Positions 45,301-54,382 are shown, counted from the stretch's first letter. The stretch is 64,000 nt of DNA from Dakarella massiliensis (GCF_001182045.1 NZ_CVTY01000007.1:186001-250000); one strand, 5' to 3'. The notes: generated from the sequence alone by a model not told the origin. Program-made: numbers and translations.

Positions 45301-45518
45301 CGCTCCTCGGCAACGTTCCTCTGATGCTTGCCACGGGCAGCGGCGCTGAGCTGCGTCGTCCGATGGGCCTTGTGATTGTGGGCGGTCTGATCTTCAGTCA
45401 GCTCGTCACGCTTTTCACAACCCCGGTGATTTACCTCTGGTTTGAGCGGCTCGCGTCGCACTTCAGGAAGGGAAAGGCGCTTGAGCCCGAACCCGCCCTC
45501 GAGGAGGAAAAACCGTGA
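42360..45518 (+). CDS. mdtB: RND efflux inner-membrane pump subunit (MdtB type)
   Basis: A 1,052-residue resistance-nodulation-division transporter with the usual start (SRLFISRPIATLLLM), twelve helices and two large periplasmic loops. The proton-relay residues are present: Asp-Asp in GFVIDDAIVVVEN near residue 400 and Lys in GIVKKNAIMMIDF near 940. The second periplasmic loop has a Thr/Ser-rich insert (about 780-795). As in MdtBC, two different RND subunits are encoded in tandem and probably form a mixed trimer. Its stop overlaps the GTG start of the next gene (GTGA). Confidence 0.93.
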   Translation: MNLSRLFISRPIATLLLMIALVVAGALGYRYLSISALPEVDYPVIQVTTQFPGAGPQVMTSGVTAPLERQLGQMSGLNQMYSVTSGGNSVITLKFNLNLSLDVAEQEVQAAINAADALLPSDLPNKPTYKKVNPADTPILTIAATSDTLPLTKVQDLINTRAALKLSQISGVGLVSLAGGQQQAVRIRANPVKLASAGLALSDINTAINNANVNGSKGGFDGPERSVTIDANDQLKSIEDYQNLVIKYSNGNALRLKDVADVELAPQDEYQEAFANGKPAIIINIQRQPGTNVVNIADDIKAALPAIQESLPGSVKLTILADRTQSIRASIDDVQTELLIAIGLVIAVSFLFLRTPTATLIPSLAVPLSIVGTFAVMYLAGFSLNNLTLMALTIATGFVIDDAIVVVENIQRHIDDGMKPLDAALLGLKEIGFTIVSLTFSLIAVLIPLLFMGDVVGRLFREFSITLAVSILVSMVVSLTLTPMLSAYLLKHIPEEKHSRITQDFGKAFNWLLNLYERCLKVVLNHQVATLFVAIGTLFVTALLWIWVLSGFFPAQDTGFIQGITRAPADISFSEMAKRQGELAALIQKDPGVQSVSSIVGVDAVNNNSLNTGRLQITLKPFGERDSADAIISRLEADAAKVPGIHLYAIKNQDLKVDDQVTPSEYQLTLNTTDQAELEKWVPIFTQALSKRPELKDVVTNLMGNARIAYVDIDREAAARYGLTADDVDTALYNAFGQRLISTIYTQSNQYRVVLEVGKQFRDDLNAFSHIYLKSGTATTTSSTSSDSAAPASSTMVPLTSIIRVTEQLGPSGYARLSQTPAATVSFNIRDGYSLDDAKKAIEDVKTLIKLPITMNLKPQGSLSAYENANANTLWLIFAAVMVVYLVLGILYESWIHPVTVISTLPSAAIGALLALKLTGTEFTLIALIGIILLIGIVKKNAIMMIDFALAGERAGKTPFDAIYSACLLRFRPIMMTTFAALLGNVPLMLATGSGAELRRPMGLVIVGGLIFSQLVTLFTTPVIYLWFERLASHFRKGKALEPEPALEEEKP

Positions 45519-48500
45519 ACATCTCAAGGATCTTCATCCTGAGACCGATCGCGACGCTCCTTCTCTCGATCGCTCTCACCGTGGTCGGAGCGGTTTCCTT
45601 CCAGTTTCTGCCGGTCGCTCCGATCCCCACGGTCGATATGCCTGTGATTTTTGTGCAGGCATCGCTTGCCGCCGCGTCTCCTGAAACAATGGCCGCAACC
45701 GTCGCGACACCGCTTGAGCGCGCGATGGGGCAGATCGCCGGCATTACGGAACTGACGTCCGTCTCATCCCAGGGATCGACTCACGTCATTATCCAGTTCG
45801 ATATGTCGCGTGACGTCGATGGCGCGGCGCGTGACGTTCAGGCTGCCATCAATGCGGCGCGCAGCCTCCTTCCCTCCGCGATGAAGACGCTTCCGACTTA
45901 TCACAAAGCGAATCCGTCTTCAGCGCCGATTATGATGCTTGCTATGACGTCTGACCGGCTGAACCGCGGTCAGCTGTACGACCTCGCAAGCTCAAAACTG
46001 CAGCAGCGAATCGCTCAGGTGCAGGGTGTCGGTCAGGTTTCAATCCGCGGCGGTGCTTTGCCGGCAGTCCGTATCGACCTGAAGCCACGGCTTCTTGAAA
46101 GCTATGGAATCCCGCTTGATACCGTCCGGAAGGCGGTTGACAGCGCGACATCCAACTCCCCGCGCGGCCTTCTTTCCGGGAAGGCCAGCACCTGGTGGAT
46201 TGAGGCGAACGGTCAGCTCACGCAGGCGAGCCAGTATCGGGACCTCATCGTGACCTATAAGAACGGGGTTCCGGTGAGACTGAAGGACGTCGCTAACGTC
46301 TACGACTCGATTCAGGACAAGTACTCTTCCGGTTACTTCAATTCGAAGCCTTCGGTTTCCATCTCCATCACCCGTCAGGCGGGCGCGAACATGCTGGAGA
46401 CCATCGATTCAGTCAAGGCTCTGATGCCGGAACTGAATTCCATGCTGCCGGCGGGAACGAAACTCACGCTCGCGATTGACCGCTCGAGCACGGTACGCGA
46501 CGCACTCCAGGAAACCGAGAAGACCCTGCTCTTCTCGATCCTCCTCGTGATCGTGGTGGTCTATGTATTCCTGAGGCGGGGCCGCGCAACGCTGATTCCT
46601 GCAGTCGCTCTTCCGATCTCACTGGTCGGTACATTCAGCGCGATGTATTTCCTCGGCTACAGTCTGGACGCTCTCTCCATGATGGCGCTCATTATCTGTA
46701 CAGGCTTTGTGGTGGATGACGCAATTGTGGTGGTGGAAAACATCAGCCGCCATATCGAGGAAGGAATGACACCGATGCAGGCCGCGCTGAAAGGCAGCCA
46801 CGAAATCGGGTTCACGATTCTTTCCATGACTTCGTCCCTGATCGCGGTTTTCATCCCTCTGCTTCTCATGGGAGGCGTTGTCGGAAAGCTCTTCCGGGAA
46901 TTCGCGGTGACGCTTTCTGTCGCACTCGCGATTTCGATGTTTGTGTCGCTCACACTGACACCGATGCTCTGCAGCCGTCTTTTCAGGAAAGACGCTCCGA
47001 AACCCCATCGGATGCCGAACGGCCGCCGCTGGCCCCAAACTGTGGTGCTTGACTGGATCTCTTCCGGTCTCAGGAAACTTCACACGGCCTATGTCGCGAG
47101 TCTCGGCACCGTGATGAAACACAAACTCCTCACGATGGTGATCCTTCTCCTCACTATCGTCGGAAACGTTTTCCTCTACATTACGATCGACAAGGGTCTT
47201 TTTCCGGATCAGGATACCGGCATTCTCTTCGGTATGGTTCGGGCTGATCAGCAGACAAGCTTTACGCAGATGGATCCGAAGATTCTGCGTCTGAGCAAAA
47301 TGCTGGAAAAGGATCCTGCCATCGAATACGTCCTCGCCTCCACGGGCGGCGGCGGATTCGGATCGCGGAACACCGGACAGTTCTTTATCCAGCTGAAGCC
47401 GCTCGATCAGCGGACCGAGACAGCCTCGCAGGTCGCGAACCGGCTTTTCGCACTCTCCAAGCGGATGCCAGGTACGTCGCTCTTTCTGATGCCGGTTCAG
47501 GATTTCCGGACCGGCGGCCGGAGCGCGAACGCGACTTATCAGTACAGTATTCAGAGTGACGATCTCGCGACACTGCGTCAGTGGAGCACGCCGATTTACA
47601 AGGCACTCTCGAAACTTCCTGAACTCACAAGCGTGGACAGCGACGCGGAAACCGGCGGCTCTGAAGTAAAGGTGATCGTGGACCGGGAAGCCGCGACCCG
47701 CTACGGTCTCAATGCCCGGGAAATCGACACTTTCCTGAATGACGCCTTCGCGCAGCGCCAGATCGCGACGCAGTACAAGATGCTGAATCAGTACTACAGC
47801 GTGATTGGACTCGACAGCTCGTGGACTCAGGATCCGAGTGTCCTCACCCGGCTTTTCGTGGTGACATCTGCCGGAAAGCAGATCCCGGTCTCGAATTTCG
47901 CGCACATTGAATATTCGACTACGCCGCTTTCGGTTGACCATGAGGATCAGACCGCGACAACGACCATCGCCTTCAATCTGGCAGACGGCGTTTCACTCGA
48001 CACCGCCAAGGCCGCAATTGACCGCACGATGGCGTCCCTCGGTCTCCCGGACTCAGTTTACGGAAGTTTCGCCGGAACTGCCGCCACATTCCAGAAAACC
48101 ATGGGGCAGATTCCGCTTCTCATCCTGACCGCGATCCTCGTGATCTACATTCTGCTGGGCATCCTGTATGAGAGCTGGATCCATCCGATTACGATTCTCT
48201 CGACACTGCCCTCCGCCGGCATCGGTGCTCTGCTCCTGATGGAAATCACCGGCACACAGTTCACCGTGATTGCGTTCATCGGTATTCTTCTACTTATCGG
48301 CATTGTGAAGAAGAACGCCATCCTGATGGTGGACTTCGCGATTGCCGCGGAGCGGGAAGGACGGACACCGGAAGAAGCCATTATTGAAGCCTGCCGGAAG
48401 CGTTTCCGCCCGATTCTGATGACGTCCTGCGCGGCGTTCTTCGGCGCGGTGCCGCTTCTCCTTCAGACCGGCAGCAACGCATCCTTCCATCGCCCGCTCG

Positions 48501-48664
48501 GCATCGCGATCTGCGGCGGTCTTGTGGTGAGTCAGGTTCTGACGCTTTACACCACCCCTGTGGTTTACGTTTATCTTGACCGGTTTGGTTCCTGGGCCAA
48601 ACGACTCTGGAGACGGTTCTTCAAAGGGAACGGAACGGCTGCTGCCGTCACCGCCGGAAAGTAA
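45515..48664 (+). CDS. mdtC: RND efflux inner-membrane pump subunit (MdtC type)
   Basis: A 1,049-residue RND transporter paralogous to the preceding one. It starts with GTG at 45515, overlapping the mdtB stop by four bases, after a GAGGAGG site. Proton-relay motifs are GFVVDDAIVVVEN near 400 and GIVKKNAILMVDF near 935. All regions are full length. In MdtBC systems the two subunits assemble in unequal numbers in one trimer and export bile salts, novobiocin and similar compounds; the substrates here are not known. The last gene of the operon follows 12 bases later. Confidence 0.93.
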   Translation: MNISRIFILRPIATLLLSIALTVVGAVSFQFLPVAPIPTVDMPVIFVQASLAAASPETMAATVATPLERAMGQIAGITELTSVSSQGSTHVIIQFDMSRDVDGAARDVQAAINAARSLLPSAMKTLPTYHKANPSSAPIMMLAMTSDRLNRGQLYDLASSKLQQRIAQVQGVGQVSIRGGALPAVRIDLKPRLLESYGIPLDTVRKAVDSATSNSPRGLLSGKASTWWIEANGQLTQASQYRDLIVTYKNGVPVRLKDVANVYDSIQDKYSSGYFNSKPSVSISITRQAGANMLETIDSVKALMPELNSMLPAGTKLTLAIDRSSTVRDALQETEKTLLFSILLVIVVVYVFLRRGRATLIPAVALPISLVGTFSAMYFLGYSLDALSMMALIICTGFVVDDAIVVVENISRHIEEGMTPMQAALKGSHEIGFTILSMTSSLIAVFIPLLLMGGVVGKLFREFAVTLSVALAISMFVSLTLTPMLCSRLFRKDAPKPHRMPNGRRWPQTVVLDWISSGLRKLHTAYVASLGTVMKHKLLTMVILLLTIVGNVFLYITIDKGLFPDQDTGILFGMVRADQQTSFTQMDPKILRLSKMLEKDPAIEYVLASTGGGGFGSRNTGQFFIQLKPLDQRTETASQVANRLFALSKRMPGTSLFLMPVQDFRTGGRSANATYQYSIQSDDLATLRQWSTPIYKALSKLPELTSVDSDAETGGSEVKVIVDREAATRYGLNAREIDTFLNDAFAQRQIATQYKMLNQYYSVIGLDSSWTQDPSVLTRLFVVTSAGKQIPVSNFAHIEYSTTPLSVDHEDQTATTTIAFNLADGVSLDTAKAAIDRTMASLGLPDSVYGSFAGTAATFQKTMGQIPLLILTAILVIYILLGILYESWIHPITILSTLPSAGIGALLLMEITGTQFTVIAFIGILLLIGIVKKNAILMVDFAIAAEREGRTPEEAIIEACRKRFRPILMTSCAAFFGAVPLLLQTGSNASFHRPLGIAICGGLVVSQVLTLYTTPVVYVYLDRFGSWAKRLWRRFFKGNGTAAAVTAGK

Positions 48665-48676
48665 GAGGAAAGAAAC

Positions 48677-50134
48677 ATGAAGAAGACTTTTGAAAGTACC
48701 CAGACCGCCGTACGGACACCGCTGAAACTCGCGGCGGCCGCTGCAGCTGCCCTCCTCATCCTTTCCGGATGCGCAGTCGGCCCGAACTACACCCGGCCGT
48801 CCGCCGTGAGCCAGATGCCCGCGCAGTTCAAGGAGGCTCCTGCCGGCTGGAAATCCGCCACGCCGAATGACGCCGCTCTTAAGGGAGACTGGTGGACGAT
48901 GTATGACGATCCGGTGCTGAACAGCCTTGAATCGCAGGTCGAAATCAATAATCAGAACGTCGCGCAGTATGCCCAGAAGTATCTGCAGGCTGTCGCTCTG
49001 GTGGCCCAGTCGGACGCCGCTCTTTATCCGTCCATTACGGCCGGCGCGTCCGGATCCCGCGGAAGGACTGCCGGTGTCACCAAGAACACCATTAGTTTCC
49101 AGGGGAACTTCTCCTGGGAACCGGATCTCTGGGGAAAACTCCGCCGGGCCCGAACCGCCGATGAAGCGAGCGCCGAAGCTTCCGCCGCGGATCTCGCGAA
49201 TGCCCGCCTTTCCGCTCAGGCAAGCCTCGCCGAAGACTATTTCACGCTTCGCGTTCTGGACCGCCGCATCGCGGTTTATGGCGAAACGATCAAGGTTTAT
49301 CAGATGAATGTCGAAACGCTGAGGAATCAGTACGAAAGCGGTCAGATCGCGAAATCTGACCTGACGTCCGCTGAGCAGTCGCTTTACTCGGCAGAAGCAT
49401 CGCGTGACGCCCTGAAGTCCTCCCGGGCTCAGTATGAACACGCGATCGCGGTCCTGATCGGCAAAGCTCCGGCGAACTTTACGCTCCTTCCTAAGGACAC
49501 GGCACTGCCTTCTGTTCCGGCAATTCCGGCAGCCATTCCGAGTACGCTTCTTGAACGGCGTCCGGATATCGCGTCCGCAGAGCGTTCTGTCGCCGCAGCC
49601 AATGAAAAAATCGGCATCGCAATCGCGGGCTACTACCCGGATATCACCCTTTCAGGATCCGGCGGCTGGAGCGGCGGACATTTCTCTCAGCTGATCAGCG
49701 CGGATCATCTCCTCTGGTCACTTGGTGCGTCAGCCGCGCAGACAATCTTCGACGCGGGTTCCACTCGGGCCAAGGTTGCTCAGGCCCGCGCGGCTTATGA
49801 GCAATCTGTCGCTGCTTACCGTCAGACTGTGCTCGAGGCATTCCAGACGACAGAAGACGCGCTCTCCTCACAGGCAAGCCTTGCCTCTCAGGTGGCGAAC
49901 ACCCGGAAATCCCTTTCCGCGGCGACTGAGACCGCTTCCATTCTGATGAATCGCTATAAAGCCGGGATGATTGATTACACGAACGTTTCCTCATCCAAAG
50001 CCACAAGGCTTTCAAGTGAACAGTCGCTGCTGTCACTCCAGTCGCAGGAACTTGTGAGCAGTGTCGAACTCATCAAGGCGCTGGGAGGCGGCTGGAAGGG
50101 ACTGGATCCTTCGCATAAGACCGTTAATCCGTAA
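48677..50134 (+). CDS. Outer-membrane efflux lipoprotein (NodT/OprM family)
   Basis: A 485-residue TolC-like channel. It has a lipobox LSGC with Cys32, then the family start VGPNYTRP. The paired repeats of the outer membrane efflux domain follow (ARLSAQASLAEDYFTLRVLDRR near 180-200; the matching VLEAFQTTEDALSSQASL region near 390). The FSWEPDLWGKLRRA segment, near 150-163, is characteristic of NodT-type lipoproteins. It completes a tripartite pump with the three genes upstream, unlike E. coli mdtABC, which uses a separate TolC. AGGA precedes the ATG. Confidence 0.93.
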   Translation: MKKTFESTQTAVRTPLKLAAAAAAALLILSGCAVGPNYTRPSAVSQMPAQFKEAPAGWKSATPNDAALKGDWWTMYDDPVLNSLESQVEINNQNVAQYAQKYLQAVALVAQSDAALYPSITAGASGSRGRTAGVTKNTISFQGNFSWEPDLWGKLRRARTADEASAEASAADLANARLSAQASLAEDYFTLRVLDRRIAVYGETIKVYQMNVETLRNQYESGQIAKSDLTSAEQSLYSAEASRDALKSSRAQYEHAIAVLIGKAPANFTLLPKDTALPSVPAIPAAIPSTLLERRPDIASAERSVAAANEKIGIAIAGYYPDITLSGSGGWSGGHFSQLISADHLLWSLGASAAQTIFDAGSTRAKVAQARAAYEQSVAAYRQTVLEAFQTTEDALSSQASLASQVANTRKSLSAATETASILMNRYKAGMIDYTNVSSSKATRLSSEQSLLSLQSQELVSSVELIKALGGGWKGLDPSHKTVNP

Positions 50135-50154
50135 CACCGGTTTTTAATATCCGC

Positions 50155-50187
50155 GCCGCCAGGCTTACCCCCTGGCGGCTTATTTTT
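50155..50187 (+). terminator. Rho-independent terminator of the RND operon
   Basis: A 9-bp stem GCCGCCAGG / CCTGGCGGC (50155-50163 with 50171-50179) is followed by TTATTTTT. Confidence 0.88.
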
Positions 50188-50291
50188 GGTCTGTAGAAAA
50201 GCCTGTCCTCCTTAGAGACTCTTTCGTTTTAAGTTTTTATTTAAGTGGTTATTTTACTCTACCTTGGTATTTATCAGTAACCAAAGTCAAA

Positions 50292-50316
50292 AAAATTCCC
50301 GGACCCCGGGAATTTT
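50292..50316 (-). terminator. Terminator of the universal stress gene at 50339
   Basis: An 11-bp stem AAAATTCCCGG / CCGGGAATTTT with a 3-base loop. On the minus strand it is followed by a run of T. Confidence 0.85.
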
Positions 50317-50338
50317 CTCCTGAAACAGCCGATTCTTA

Positions 50339-51256
50339 TCAGACACCCTGTGGCGCGTCGCTGCCCTCACGGATAATCAGAAGCGGCACGTTTCCCTCGG
50401 CAGCCACATGCGTCGCAACCGACCCCATCACGGCGCTCTTGAAGTTTGTATAGCCGTGGGATCCCATCACGAGAAGATCAAGATGCTTATCTTCGACGTA
50501 ATCAGAAATTTCGTCCCGCGGATCACCCGTCAGCATCACTTCTTTCACCTTCAGGCCATTCTCTTTGAAGATCGGCCGTACCTGGTTCATCGCGGCTTCA
50601 AAGTCTTCCTTTTCAAGCCGTTCGAAGTCATCGTCTGACAGCTGCTTCCCGTCGACCGCGGCGATCACCGAATACTTCGCGTCCCGCATATCGGACACCA
50701 CATTGATCACCTGGAATTCCGCCCCCGGCCCGAAAAGGTCCGGATTTTCAGCTACATATCGTGCCGCGGCAACCCCGTATGAGGAGCCGTCAATCGCGAT
50801 CCCGACCGTGAGGTCTTCCTTCGCCGGCGTTTCCTTCCCCCGGAGAATCAGCATCGGGGTCGTGGTCTGCGCGAGAACTCCTGTGGTCACTGAACCCATG
50901 AAAAGTCCCTGATAAGCGCTTAGTCCCCGGGATCCCATAATGATGAGATCAGGCTGGAACTCTGCAGCCTCTTCGGCAATCGTGTCGGCAGGAACACCGA
51001 CCTTCACTTTTTCACGCGCGGTCATGCCCTCGGACTTGAAGATCTTCCGGATAGGAATAAACGTGTTTTCGGCCTCCTTCGCGGTGTGCTCATCGAGCGT
51101 TTCCCGCGAGAACAGTTTCTGCAGGAACGTGGGAGGAGTCTGAACATTAAGGAGCTCAATATCGGGATGCTTCCCGAGGAGCGACGCCCGGGTAGCCACA
51201 AAATCAATCGCTGAACGGCTGTAAACGCTGCCGTCGACCGGAAGAAGAATCTTCAT
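50339..51256 (-). CDS. Tandem-domain universal stress protein
   Basis: A 305-residue cytosolic protein made of two UspA domains. The first (1-140) has KILLPVDGS and MGSRGLSAYQGLFMGSVTTGV; the second (about 150-300) has VGIAIDGSS and MGSHGYTNFKSAVMGSVATHV. The G-x2-G-x9-G-S/T pattern in both indicates ATP binding. I chose the ATG at 51256, since the domain starts there. It is closely related over its full length to the protein at 53465-54382. Such proteins help cells survive stress or growth arrest; the partner is unknown. Confidence 0.9.
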   Translation of the reverse strand: MKILLPVDGSVYSRSAIDFVATRASLLGKHPDIELLNVQTPPTFLQKLFSRETLDEHTAKEAENTFIPIRKIFKSEGMTAREKVKVGVPADTIAEEAAEFQPDLIIMGSRGLSAYQGLFMGSVTTGVLAQTTTPMLILRGKETPAKEDLTVGIAIDGSSYGVAAARYVAENPDLFGPGAEFQVINVVSDMRDAKYSVIAAVDGKQLSDDDFERLEKEDFEAAMNQVRPIFKENGLKVKEVMLTGDPRDEISDYVEDKHLDLLVMGSHGYTNFKSAVMGSVATHVAAEGNVPLLIIREGSDAPQGV

Positions 51257-51539
51257 AAAAACCCCGTTTCTTTGAAAAGCGCGAGGACGCTGTCCTTGAT
51301 TGTGTTCCATTAATTATATCTTTGCTTTGCAGGAACGCTGTCAGGGCGCGGCTTTGGCACCGCCGGTATTACTGTTTTTGATCCTCCACAGAAATTTCCG
51401 CAGGCCTCTTTGGTAATACCTCACGGAGCACAGGATTCCCGGATCATCTTTTTTTTCTCTCAGGTACAACTGTTCTCACGGGGCGCGGCTATGAGGGCCG
51501 CCACCCCTTGAAAACAAAATCAAGTTCTGGAGAAATACT

Positions 51540-52355
51540 ATGCTGAATCGCCGTTCCCTCTTCGCAGCCCTTGCCGCTGCCGCTCTTTCGACTCCGTTCT
51601 TTGCCTCCGGCGCCCTCGCCGCCTCCTCCACCCCCGTGATCCGTGTCGGCATCAACCCGGGCGGACAGGCCGAGATTATGGAAGTCGTGAAGAAGAACGC
51701 CGAGAAGCTCGGTCTCCAGATCAAGGTGTTCGAGTTCAGCGATTACATCGCTCCGAATGTGGCGCTCGACACAGGTGACATCGATATCAACAGCTTCCAG
51801 CATCAGCCCTACCTTGACCGTCAGATCAAGGATCGTCACTACAAGATTGAGAGCGTCGCGAAGACCATTATTTCGCCTCTCGTCTTCTTCTCGAATAAGG
51901 GCTACAAGAGCTTCAAGGACATTCCGAACGGCTCCAAGATCGCCATTCCGAATGACGCCACGAACGAAGGCCGCGCGCTTCTGATCCTTCAGAACGCGGG
52001 CTACATCAAGCTCCGCCCGGGTTCCGGTCTCCAGGCGACGCCGCTTGATATCACTTCGAACCCGAAGAAGCTGAAGTTTGTCGAAATTGAGGCGCCGCAG
52101 CTTCCCCGCGCGCTGCCTGATGTGGCGGCTGCCGCCGTGAACGGCACCTATGCCCGCCCGGCCGGTCTCTCGATCGCGAAGCAGGGTGTTCTCGTTGAGA
52201 GCGCCAAGGGTTCCGCCTATGCCAATGTTCTCGTCGTCCGTACGGCTGACAAAAATAAGCCCTGGGTGAAGACCTCCATCAAGGCCTATCACCAGCCGAA
52301 CGTGAAGGCGTTCATCGAAAAACGGTTCGGGGATTCCACCTTCCCGGCCTGGTAA
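51540..52355 (+). CDS. MetQ/NlpA-like periplasmic binding protein, not lipidated
   Basis: A 271-residue protein. The N-terminal signal (1-27, ending ALA-A) has no lipobox Cys, so the protein should be free in the periplasm, unlike most NlpA-family members. The mature part keeps the family core: VIRVGINPGGQAEIME, DIDINSFQHQPYLDRQ near 80-95, and IAIPNDATNEGRALLILQ near 132-149. No ABC ATPase or permease gene is adjacent, so it is the second orphan binding protein of this family in the window. GGAG lies 8 bases before the ATG, and a terminator follows. Confidence 0.88.
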   Translation: MLNRRSLFAALAAAALSTPFFASGALAASSTPVIRVGINPGGQAEIMEVVKKNAEKLGLQIKVFEFSDYIAPNVALDTGDIDINSFQHQPYLDRQIKDRHYKIESVAKTIISPLVFFSNKGYKSFKDIPNGSKIAIPNDATNEGRALLILQNAGYIKLRPGSGLQATPLDITSNPKKLKFVEIEAPQLPRALPDVAAAAVNGTYARPAGLSIAKQGVLVESAKGSAYANVLVVRTADKNKPWVKTSIKAYHQPNVKAFIEKRFGDSTFPAW

Positions 52356-52396
52356 GTTTCTGCAGTTTGTCTCTGTCTTTTCTCTCCGTATTTTTT

Positions 52397-52424
52397 GAGC
52401 CCGGTTCCCCCGGGCTCTTTTTTT
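52397..52424 (+). terminator. Rho-independent terminator after the NlpA-like gene
   Basis: An 8-bp stem GAGCCCGG / CCGGGCTC (52397-52404 with 52410-52417) is followed by seven T. Confidence 0.92.
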
Positions 52425-52641
52425 CTGCCCTGAGACAAATGTAACGAAGTGATTCTCACCCCCTGCATTTCTCGCAAGGACACAAAAATGAGCAGAAAAT
52501 AGCGCCTTCTGCGGGGGACGCCTGACCAATCAGTTTCAGCCATCCATACCCGCAGGCTATCACTCACTTTTCAATCTCCGAGGCGCTGTCCGCTATCGAT
52601 GAACCCCGCCCAATCGGAGAAAAAGCCAGAAGGACAACATT

Positions 52642-53363
52642 ATGTCAATGACCGCCTATATGGCGCTGCTCGCTGCCAATCAGCCGTGGAATCTGATTCT
52701 CTTCATGGTGATCCCGGTCGCGTGCGCGGAAACCATCGTCGCCAGCGAATTCTTTGTTCTCTACGGGAAAGCTACCCACGGTGACGCTGCCCAGTCGACG
52801 TTCGCCGAGAAGCTCACGAAGTACCTCGGTTTCTTCCTCGCGATTTATTACGCCTGCCTCGTCGTGTATCTCCTCGTCGCGGTCGTTCCGGGAATTGAGT
52901 GGCAGGGTCCGATTGACATCCTCGCGATCGCGTTCTTCTTCCTCGCCTTTATTCCGGCGGTTCTGATTGCCCTCTCCGGCCGTCACCTGAGCGTGAAGCA
53001 GATCAAGCATCACTTCATCTGGCTCATCAGCTACCTCATCATCGCCCACCTCGCGATGGTGTTCGGCATGCTCGATCCCGCTCTCACGGGCGACGCGCAT
53101 CCGATGCATGACCACGCCGCCATGGAAATGAATTCCGGCTCCCCGATGCAGATGGATCCGGCTTCCGGACGTATGGATATGGGCCCATCAAACGCCGCCC
53201 CGATGCAGCAGGAACCGAATACCCAGGGGCTGACGCCGCTGCGTCTCAGCCCGCGTCTGACGGAATGACCTCCGTCTCCGCCTCTTCCCCCGCTGCCGCC
53301 ATGCCGATGGGATCCTCCCCGGCAGACATGCAGGGGCATGATCACATGCATATGCAGCACTGA
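52642..53363 (+). CDS. Four-helix membrane protein with His/Met-rich tail; frame shifts near its end
   Basis: The uninterrupted frame (52642-53268) encodes 208 residues. Four membrane helices fill the first 150: about 15-40, 60-85, 90-110 and 122-143, the third and fourth separated by a basic loop. It resembles a family of small permease-like proteins of unknown function (possibly DUF6803). The tail is rich in His and Met (HPMHDHAAMEM, MQMD, MDMG), typical of copper or other metal binding. After a run of four G at 53225-53228 a different frame continues this theme to 53363 and ends HDHMHMQH. A fifth G would join the two frames. So the full protein is probably about 240 residues, with a frameshift that is real, phase-variable or an error. 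AGAAGGAC precedes the ATG. Confidence 0.75.
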
Positions 53364-53410
53364 TAGGAAAGATTCACGCCGAAAGCTTTCTTCGGCGGAC
53401 AGGCAACACA

Positions 53411-53443
53411 AAGGGAGCGGCTTTCAGGGCCGCTCCCTTTTCT
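53411..53443 (+). terminator. Terminator between converging genes
   Basis: An 11-bp stem AAGGGAGCGGC / GCCGCTCCCTT (53411-53421 with 53429-53439) is followed by TTCTT. Confidence 0.82.
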
Positions 53444-53464
53444 TATTCCGGATCAGAAATCCGC

Positions 53465-54382
53465 TCAGGGACGATCGCCGAGACGGGCAGCCGTACGGAT
53501 CACCATCACCGGAATCGTGGTGGCGGCGAGAACATGAGCTGCAACGGATCCCAGCACCGCGGACTCAAACTTGTTGTATCCGTGAGACCCCATAATGAGG
53601 AGGTCAAACTGCTGCGCTTTCGCGAATTCCGAAATCTGTTCCGCGGGGTTCCCGTGCAGACAAACTTCCTTCACCGGCACATCCGCTTCCTGGAAGATCG
53701 GGCGGATCGAACGCATGGCTTCATCAAACTCCTCAGCCTCGAGTTTCTCCGCTTCGTCCCCCGTCAGGCGGCCTTCCGTCATGGCGTAAAGCATCGAGTA
53801 GTCGTGACCCGAATAGTCATTCACCACCGTGAAGACCGTAAAGGGATTCCCCGGCCCGAAGAGATGGCGGTGCCGGACAACATATCGGGCAGCTGCCTCG
53901 CTGTAGGCTGAACCGTCAACCGCGAGCCCGATTTTCAGTTCTTTTCCTTCCGGAGCCTTGTCACCCCGGAGAATCAGAATCGGCACACGGGTGCGGGCAA
54001 GCACTCCCGTCGTTACGGAGCCGAGCAGCATCTCGGCGATCCGGCCGCGGCCGCGGCTTCCCATGACGATCAGATCCGGATGAATCTTATCGGCTTCTTC
54101 CGCGATCATTTCCGCGGGATTGCCGACTGCGGTCCGTTCACGGACCGAAATCCCGGCCATGGACAGCTTCTTGCGGGCTTCGCCGAAAGCCTTCTCCTCT
54201 GCCGCATGGTAATACTCATCGATCTTTGCCTGACCGAGAAGCGCGCTCCGGTTTGAGAACGGGGTCTGAACGTTAAAGAGCGTGACTTCGGGATTTTCGC
54301 CGAGGAGCGACGCGCGGCTCGCCACAAAACTCACCGCATGGTCGCTGAGCGGGCTGTTATCGACTGGCAATAGGATCTTCAT
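53465..54382 (-). CDS. Tandem-domain universal stress protein
   Basis: A 305-residue protein with two UspA domains, the same length and layout as the one at 50339-51256. KILLPVDNS and MGSRGRGRIAEMLLGSVTTGV mark the first; IGLAVDGSA and MGSHGYNKFESAVLGSVAAHV mark the second. Both nucleotide-binding patterns are intact. The two copies share whole stretches such as FVAxRASLLG and GSVTTGVLA, so they are duplicates separated by about 2.2 kb carrying two unrelated genes. It may be expressed from its own promoter or with the CapA gene 56 bases upstream. Confidence 0.9.
   Translation of the reverse strand: MKILLPVDNSPLSDHAVSFVASRASLLGENPEVTLFNVQTPFSNRSALLGQAKIDEYYHAAEEKAFGEARKKLSMAGISVRERTAVGNPAEMIAEEADKIHPDLIVMGSRGRGRIAEMLLGSVTTGVLARTRVPILILRGDKAPEGKELKIGLAVDGSAYSEAAARYVVRHRHLFGPGNPFTVFTVVNDYSGHDYSMLYAMTEGRLTGDEAEKLEAEEFDEAMRSIRPIFQEADVPVKEVCLHGNPAEQISEFAKAQQFDLLIMGSHGYNKFESAVLGSVAAHVLAATTIPVMVIRTAARLGDRP

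Noticed and set aside
46619-47941. A 440-codon minus-strand open frame opposite mdtC
   Set aside because: Antisense of a full-length RND pump gene; no independent support.
51489-52529. A 346-codon minus-strand open frame across the NlpA-like gene
   Set aside because: It runs through the terminator and the coding sequence of the binding protein on the other strand; it has no domain and no ribosome-binding site.
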